Shown here: piece after piece, positions 57,779 to 64,000 of the stretch
Numbering within the stretch: the first letter of the stretch is position 1
Layout: each line of letters opens with the position of its first letter
Source: Microdochium bolleyi
Lineage: Eukaryota > Ascomycota > Sordariomycetes > Xylariales > Microdochiaceae
Direction of reading: 5' to 3'
Assembly: GCA_001566295.1 (NCBI GenBank)
Contig: KQ964247.1
Location: forward strand, 2,914,001 to 2,978,000
Length of the DNA: 64,000 nt
Made by a program: the position numbers and the translations under genes
Notes under the pieces: model-generated
Databases searched by the model: none
Told to the model about the DNA's origin: nothing
Seen by the model: the letters and a program-made list of their open reading frames with translations, nothing else

Positions 57779-58213
57779 ATGGCTGATGTCGATCAAGCCG
57801 GGCACCTCGCCCAGTTCGTGCTGAACAACCTGCAGCATCAGCAAGACTGGACCGACCTTAAGATTCACACAGACTCCCCCAAGGACGGCACACTCCTGCC
57901 ACAACCGCTCATCTCCGGCCTCCCGCCACGCCGTCTGTATCTCAACCCAGACGACCAGATCGAGCTGCTGAAGAAGCACAACAAGGTCAATGAGCCACTC
58001 CCGGACACGCCAGAGGTCGAGTGGGTTCTGGCCACGCACATCACCGACAAGTGGACCTTGAGATCATTTGCAACTGTATTTGACGCGATGCCTGCTACCG
58101 ACAGCCACTCCGAGGCCAGGCCGAAACGGCTGCTGCTTTCCATAGTCCACGACGACTCAACCATTGTCTTCTACCTTATGCACGATGGCATCGTCAAACC
58201 TCGACAGAACTAG
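57779..58213 (+). CDS. SEN15: tRNA-splicing endonuclease subunit Sen15
   Basis: An intronless frame of 144 residues. The family pattern is clear: an N-terminal FVLNNLQHQQDWTDLKIH, Pro-rich PLISGLPPRRLYLNP, then WVLATHITDKWTLRSFATVF, PKRLLLSIVHDDSTIVFYLM and the invariant end HDGIVKPRQN. Sen15 is the small structural subunit that pairs with a Sen2/Sen34 nuclease fold in the heterotetramer that removes pre-tRNA introns. It has no catalytic residues itself. The stop lies only 51 nt from the stop of the convergent alcohol dehydrogenase gene, so the two transcripts must overlap or have very short 3' UTRs. Confidence 0.92.
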   Translation: MADVDQAGHLAQFVLNNLQHQQDWTDLKIHTDSPKDGTLLPQPLISGLPPRRLYLNPDDQIELLKKHNKVNEPLPDTPEVEWVLATHITDKWTLRSFATVFDAMPATDSHSEARPKRLLLSIVHDDSTIVFYLMHDGIVKPRQN

Positions 58214-58264
58214 AGGGCTCCATTTCAGACCGATATGCATATGCCTACTTGCTCTCGGCGCCGA

Positions 58265-59694
58265 TCATGGGGTGAAAATGACCTTCTGGACCTTCATCTC
58301 GTTGAACAATGCGTATCCCTCCACAGCCTCAGTCAGGGGCATAATCTTCTCGTACATGAAGCTGTTTTCCATGGTCAGCCGTCATTTCGAACGATCGTTA
58401 CTGCAACAGACTCACCCGAAGACGTCCTGTTTCTTTGCAAGAACCTTGAGAGCGTCTGGGAATATCGAGCGCACAGGACAACGGCCCATCTGTGTACGAA
58501 CGTTTTTGCTGCATGGCATTAGCAACCAGGGCTTCACGATATTGTTCATGGGGGAAAGGCCTACTTGTATGCTTCGTTTCCATCCCAGGGGATCTGGCGG
58601 AAGAGTCAGCCGTTGGCTTGAGACAGCTTCACGTCGGGGGAAACTCACCTCGCCGTTGTGCACTCCGATGCTGCTGATAAAACCGAATGGCCGGATCACA
58701 TCGTAGGCTGTGCGCAGAGCAGCGCTCAGTCCGACAACCTCAATCACCACATCCGCGCCTCGGCCATCTGTGACCTCCTTGATACGGTCGATGACGCCTT
58801 GCTTGTCCTTGACAAAGTTGAGAGGCTCTGCGCCGAGACCCTTGGCAAGCTCCAGCCGGCTGTCTACACCGTCAATGGCGAATAGATGCTTCGGCTTGTA
58901 CTCGAGCGCCGACACAATGGCACAAAGACCAACAGGGCCACAGCCAATAACGACAGCCGTGACCTCGGAAGCGGGCTGCGTGCCAATCGCCTTGAACGCA
59001 TTCGTAGCGCCAAAGAAGCCGGTCGGGAAAATATCGGCCATCAACACCAAGGCCTTGTCATCAATTTCCGTAGGCGCCTTGACGACAGTGCCATCGGCGT
59101 CCGGGATACGGATGTACTCGGCCTGCGCGCCGTCAAGCAATGGAGATCCTAGCAACTTGCCTCGGGCGCACCGGCAAGAGACACCAATTTTGCAATAGAA
59201 GCACTCTCCGCTACGTTCAATAGGGTCAATCAACACAAGTACTCAGTCGCGAGGGGTCCGGCTTCCACGCGGCAGTGAAAATAGTGATACGCACCAGGAT
59301 GTAGTGAAGGGCGAGACGATCTTGTCGCCGACCTGGACACTCTTTACAGCGCTTCCGGCCTCGACGACAATCCCCGAAAACTCGTGGCCCATGATGAAGC
59401 CTGTCGGGGAAGGCTGGTGGCCGCGGAATACATGCAGTTCTCTGTTTGCCTGTGTCAGTCATTCCGTCTGTGCATGAATACCTCGGCCTGTACTCACGAG
59501 CCGCAGAGCGCTGTCGCAGACACCTTGACAATGATGTCGCCTCCATCCTGTACTACAGGTCGTCAGTCTGGCTGGGGGACTCGCGGTGGCATCTAGTCGA
59601 ACCATGTCTTACATTTCGGGACGGGTCTCTTCTGGATGGACACCTTCATGGGCCCGTCAAACACGACGGCATTCATGGTCTCTGGAAGCGCCAT
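58265..59694 (-). CDS. Zinc-dependent medium-chain alcohol dehydrogenase
   Basis: Seven exons on the minus strand: 59613-59694, 59498-59552, 59295-59441, 58649-59210, 58565-58593, 58416-58508 and 58265-58361 (all introns 54-84 nt), for 354 residues. The catalytic zinc site is visible as ALCGSELH and GHEFSG. The structural zinc loop is CGECFYCKIGVSC-C. The Rossmann fold has VVIGCGPVGLCAI, and the acidic residue after the next strand (FAIDGVDSRLELA) favours NAD over NADP. The end NKNVRTQMGRCPVRS ... ALFNEMKVQKVIFTP matches the formaldehyde/threonine dehydrogenase-like branch of GroES-like ADHs. The substrate is not predictable. The 29-nt exon 5 and the exon junctions were set by restoring conserved motifs. 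Confidence 0.93.
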
Positions 59695-62600
59695 TGCGTC
59701 TGTCTCTGCTATCGAAATTAGAGCCTGAATTGATCGCAAAAGTTGGTGTCTTCAAAGCTGCGTCGATATCAAAATGGTCCTCGGCTCCTTTGACGGGTTG
59801 GTGCCATTCCGATGCCGAAAAGGCTCGCACATTGGGTGCGGGGTTCTTCATGAGGAGTGGATCGGATCAGGCGCCTCAGAATCTCCACCCTAAGTATTAT
59901 GTGTGTCACGATCTTAGAGCCATCTGTAGCCGCATGAGCTCTGCTTTCCAGCTGCAGGAGGCTCCTGTCGCGCCCTGGACCCTGGTCCAGGGCGAACGAG
60001 GAACGCGATCCAGTGGAAGCGTCATGTTTCCTTCTTGAGGACTCGGAGTCGAGCAAAAGCACTCCTCAGCCAATTTTGGGAAGCACCCTGAAGTATCTGG
60101 CGTCACTTTTTTTTTTTTCTTGGCTTTGAGCTATCACCACAAACGCCGAGCTTTCGAAGCGCGGTGCCAGAACCCACTGCCTCGGCCGGCCTCTCGCAGA
60201 GACGCCGTCTTTGAGCCATGGCTCCACGCCACGGGATACTTGTAACCGATACCGGAGCGATGTGCTGCTTGGCGAGGGTCGCAATGGTGCCCAGGTCCTG
60301 GCTACATAGCAGAAACATCATGAGAAATTTGCTCGACCCATATCCCAAGCGGCCCACGGCCTTCAAACTGTTATCACATCTTGCGGGACATGTTACACAT
60401 GGCGTAGTGAGGCTCTTTGGGTGCGGCTCAGTCCGTGGCCTCGATTGTCTTGCCCCACCCAAGTTTTGCTGCTCACCCGATCCCAGGCTCGGAAGAGTTT
60501 AAGAATAAACCACAGAACCTTTATTCCTAGTCAAAGCCGTGTCAAGGTGATGTGGGAATGTTTCTGTTCTTGCTATGCCCAGCAAGAAAGCGCATTCTCA
60601 AACAAACAATAACACGGGCGACACACTGGCAATGCTGATGTCACAGGACAGCCTCCTCATTGACAAATGGCTGTGTTAGTGGGGACCTCTACCCAGACCG
60701 TCGGACTGGTCTCCGAGCATGTCCCGCTTGCTCACACCGGGCACATCAGAAGCCACGTGAGCGAGACCAAACCGAAAGAAAGACGGGTGTCGACCAAGGC
60801 ATCGGCGCTATCAACAGCGCCTCACGGTAGACTAGGCATGGCTTTGAACCATCTCGTTCTGCGTGCCCAGCGGGGTCGTCGTGGACGAAAATGTGCTGCT
60901 CGTCGCTGCCAGACAATTGCCATCATACATGTGGCCCACGACGATCTTGAGGTGACCACGCACCTGCTTCCACGCGACGTGCACTGTCGTAGTCCGGTGG
61001 CCGCTAGATTGCATGCCCCAAACAGGCCAGGAGACTTGCCAAGCGAGGTGGCTGCACGAAGACTTCGCAGCCCGATTTCAACCGCGGAGCCTTCACCAGG
61101 ACATCCTGTTGTGGTGGTCCAGATCTCCGAACGAAGTCCGGACCAATATCGGTTTCAGTCTTGCGCCCAGTTCCAAAGATTGCCCCAGATCAATCGGAGC
61201 TCTCGTCCGCTCCGTCGGTGGCGGCATTTGGAATGGTCCCTGCCTCCTCATCTAGTTCGTCAGAGCATGTCTATGGCTGTCGCCAGCGTTGTCAGGGCCG
61301 ATGCTTTTCGGCTACCACGCTTCAGTCTGCCTCTCCCCTTCATCCGCTCGGTTCCTCCGTCGCGTTGGGAACTTTGCCAGAAAGACAAGCGAAGAGGCCA
61401 GCCAGTCTGGCCAGGGCCATCTGAAGGCAGGTCGTAATCAGCGTTTCAAGTGTAAAGGTCCGAATGGTAATTCAGCCGGTGATTACTGTCGTGGCCGTGT
61501 GGTTCCGGCTCGTTTCGAGCTGTTAGGCTGGAGAAACAACCCGAGCGAACCATCTTTGGGGGGGGGGGGGACATGGTGGCTTAGGGCCGCCCCCAAGCGA
61601 TATCGTCGTAGGACTCGTGGTGGTCACACAAGTTGACAGTGCTGCGCCTGTTCTGACCTGCACGGCGCAAGGATCTCCTCGGCCTCAGCCCGAAGGCAAG
61701 AGCCACGGGTGCGGAGTTCGCTTCCGAGGGGAGGGCTGGGCCTCGCCTCGTCGGTAAATTGGACGAATCCCTGCTCGCTCCTTTTCACGCGATCTGTCGT
61801 AACTGTTTCCAGCGGCGGGACGCGTTTCCGAGCTGGAAGCAAGAAATGTAAGAAAACAGTGTAAACCACGCGGCAGCGTTTCGTAACCCGGCCAAGCCAG
61901 CTCAAGGCCCAGAAAAGGACATATGGTGCAGGATTGCCAATTTTGGAAGGGAGATGGCTTTCTGCCAGTCGTCCTTTCTTCGTGTCAGGCGCAAGAGTCG
62001 ATGGGTATTTCCCCACTGTGAGTAGCCATTTCTCGTTGCTTGCACAACACCATCTCACGAGAATCCATCCACGAAAGTTTGACATACCGTGACGCCGAAG
62101 TTTCAGCTAAGCACGAAGTCGAGACTGGGATCAGTGGTACATGGCCGCTGGGTGCTTGAGCACATTAGCAAGGGAGCCTCCTCGCTGGCGTGGGGCTGGG
62201 GCCCGGAACCGTACCCGGAAAGGGTTCCGGTGCAAGAGGAGTTGAGTGAGTCACGGGCGCGCCACTGTCGCAACGGCCAAATGGCAGCAGCAGGAATCGT
62301 GCTCGCCAGTCACCCGTGCCGACGGGATCCAAGAGTTCATGATCCAGAGCTGATCACGGCAAAACTTGGAAAGAATCCGTGCCAAGCCAATTTGTCTGAC
62401 ATGGAAGAGGCTCCCACAACGCATGGGGTTACCGGGATGCTCAGCCGTCGATCTGCAATGAGCCTCAACGAACGCTTGAGACATGGGCGCAACGTTTAGG
62501 GCTATTGGATCCTCAAGCTTGTCTTCAACCATGTGCCTCGCAGTTGCTGGATTAAGAAGGATGCAACTCGGCCGATACGTACGGTGGTGTTCTGGTACCA

Positions 62601-64000
62601 TTCGAGCGGCAGTCCTTGGAATATCACACTTGGCGGTCGATTTGGACCTTTCTCCGGATCTCCTGCACGTTTCGTTTCCCGCTCGTGCAGGTCGTCAAAT
62701 CATGCATGTGTGCCAATGCCCGGACTTGAAGGGTCCGCTGCAGCATGCGTCGGTACGACCTCAATCAACATCGAAGATGTCCGAGCGAACAGAGTTTTTC
62801 TGAGGGAGAGGAGATCGTGTACGGAGCTTCCGGGACCACTTCTTGTTGATGAAGAGAAGCTCATCGGACCATTGCGGAGTGTGCGGGTGACGCAAGCAAC
62901 GGAGCGCCGGGTAAAACACAGTAGACACTGCTGAGTTCTCCTCGTCAGGCCTGGCGTCAACTTTGTGCAGGGGCAGAGTCTGGTACGGTCATGGGTGTAC
63001 GCAATTGCCTCTCAGCCCGCTACTGATCGACCATGCGTCTGGATGGGTTTGACATGGGGCTTGGCTCGACATGGCGAGGATGGCCTTGCATCTACTGAGG
63101 CTCTTTTGTCTTCGTCCCACCTCCAACGATCGAGTGTTCCCAACTTAAGTTTAGTGTTCGAGAAGCTCCAAGTATACTCCATACGCGGCATGCAAGGGTC
63201 TCAACTCTGTTTTCCCTGGGCTGGTGCTGATTGGGCTCCAGCGCTTGCACGCTGGTTGTGCGGGCAGGGTTGCCGAGCACACGTGCTTACTTTCGACACG
63301 TTCACAGACGTACGGAGTGTCTGGTGGTCGCCGAGACAGCTGCCCAGCGAGCCCAGGTGTGCGGTTCACATTTTTGACGATCCATTTGGCGGATCCTTGG
63401 TCGGTCGGCGTTTGAGGCTCGCCCGGGTGCGCTTGGGACAGAGTAGGGGTAGCTCCATGGTTGGGCTGGGCACCTGCATGCTCATGCGCGTGGTTGACCG
63501 GCTTCACAAGAGGAAGTTGAGATGCGGCGCAGATTTGCACCCCGCAATCCGGGCAGGGTCTGCCGCCAATAAAAGAGTGGTTCTAACTCTGGCCCATTGT
63601 TCGAGTCCGCACTCTCTTTTCCAGGACTGGTCGCTGGCGTCGCCGCCAAGTGTCCCAGTGCCCGGCTCTGCCGGTAATTGCGCGTTGGAACCGGTCACCA
63701 GTGCTGCTCTTGCGCGATTGCCGGTGCAGGCGGCACGATGAAAGACGAGGCGGTGTCGGCTGGTGGGGTTCTGGCACGAGGATGTCAGGGCCGTCACACC
63801 CGGAGAGCGGTGCTGGCATCAAGCAGTCACATCATCTCATTGATTGATGTGCTGGAAGGATCCTGCCCTGGCCGCCGCCTGTTGATCGAGACCCTGGTGG
63901 TGGTGGTCTGGGTGCGGCACCACGTCAATGCTCGCATACTGGCACCGGCATGTCAAATCTCCTCTTGCCTGTGCAGCCAGTGCCCTGGGACGAGCTGCAT
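59695..64000. other. 4.3 kb gene-poor right end
   Basis: I find no exon chain or domain here. The first few hundred bases are the ADH promoter. Homopolymers: a T12 run near 60107-60118 and a G13 run at 61558-61570. Several frames exceed 200 codons (for example 60667-61437 and 62965-63741), but their composition (Arg/Ser/Cys/Trp-rich, no motif) is that of chance frames in GC-rich DNA. Confidence 0.45.

Noticed and set aside
60667..61437. Frame of 256 codons in the right-end gap
   Set aside because: No recognisable family, no intron pattern, residue use like random GC-rich sequence.

Overview
The window is nuclear DNA of a filamentous ascomycete (Pezizomycotina; the gene content and protein style best fit Sordariomycetes, though the species is not identifiable by eye). 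The evidence is GC-rich coding exons, short introns (mostly 50-120 nt, GT..AG, often with CTAAC/CTGAC-like branch sites), intron-containing tRNA genes, a CFEM protein, an RNase T1-type secreted ribonuclease, a GH3 beta-glucosidase and a full set of conserved fungal housekeeping genes. There is no bacterial-style operon, CRISPR array or intact transposon. All gene models were rebuilt by joining exons at splice sites that keep the frame and restore conserved family motifs. The final exon lengths sum to multiples of three.

Left part (0-15.7 kb): a CorA/Mnr2-type Mg2+ transporter (251-2195), an intron-bearing tRNA-Lys(CTT) on the minus strand (2552-2699), the 20S proteasome alpha4 subunit with a 7-nt microexon (3615-4680), a small CHY zinc-finger protein whose first coding exon is 5 nt (5184-5754), a basic disordered protein (6849-7904), a GPI-anchored CFEM protein (10138-10650), an acidic unknown gene interrupted by one in-frame TAG (11191-12607), an HRI1-like protein (13393-14338) and a secreted guanyl-specific ribonuclease (14997-15619).

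Middle (15.7-34.8 kb): 3.5 kb without a recognisable gene, a large membrane/proline-rich/coiled-coil protein (19165-21675), another 2.8 kb gene-poor stretch, a seven-exon secreted GH3 beta-glucosidase (24502-27603), a 2.5 kb block bounded by related tandem repeats in opposite orientation that holds a broken BTB/POZ-like frame and an orphan frame (27835-30313), a PLAC8 protein (32297-32983) and a second Pol III-type tRNA-like gene (33685-33848).

Right part (34.8-64 kb): a dense housekeeping run: AKR1-type palmitoyltransferase (-), SRP receptor beta (+), cystathionine beta-synthase (-), FHA/forkhead transcription factor (+), TFIIIC TPR subunit (-), VTS1 (-), SLC35F6-like transporter (-), DUF2985 membrane protein (-), tRNA-splicing endonuclease subunit SEN15 (+) and a zinc alcohol dehydrogenase (-). 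AKR1/SRPRB and CBS/FKH are divergent pairs. SRPRB/CBS, FKH/TFC4 and SEN15/ADH are convergent pairs. The last 4.3 kb show no gene I can support.

Functionally, the window carries several parts of tRNA biogenesis (a tRNA with intron, TFIIIC for its transcription, SEN15 for its splicing), protein quality control and secretion (proteasome alpha4, SRP receptor beta, AKR1), a transsulfuration enzyme and a few secreted or wall proteins. Adjacency looks like ordinary fungal gene order rather than a dedicated cluster. The least explained sequence is the 27.8-30.3 kb repeat-bounded block and the TAG-interrupted gene at 11.2-12.6 kb.
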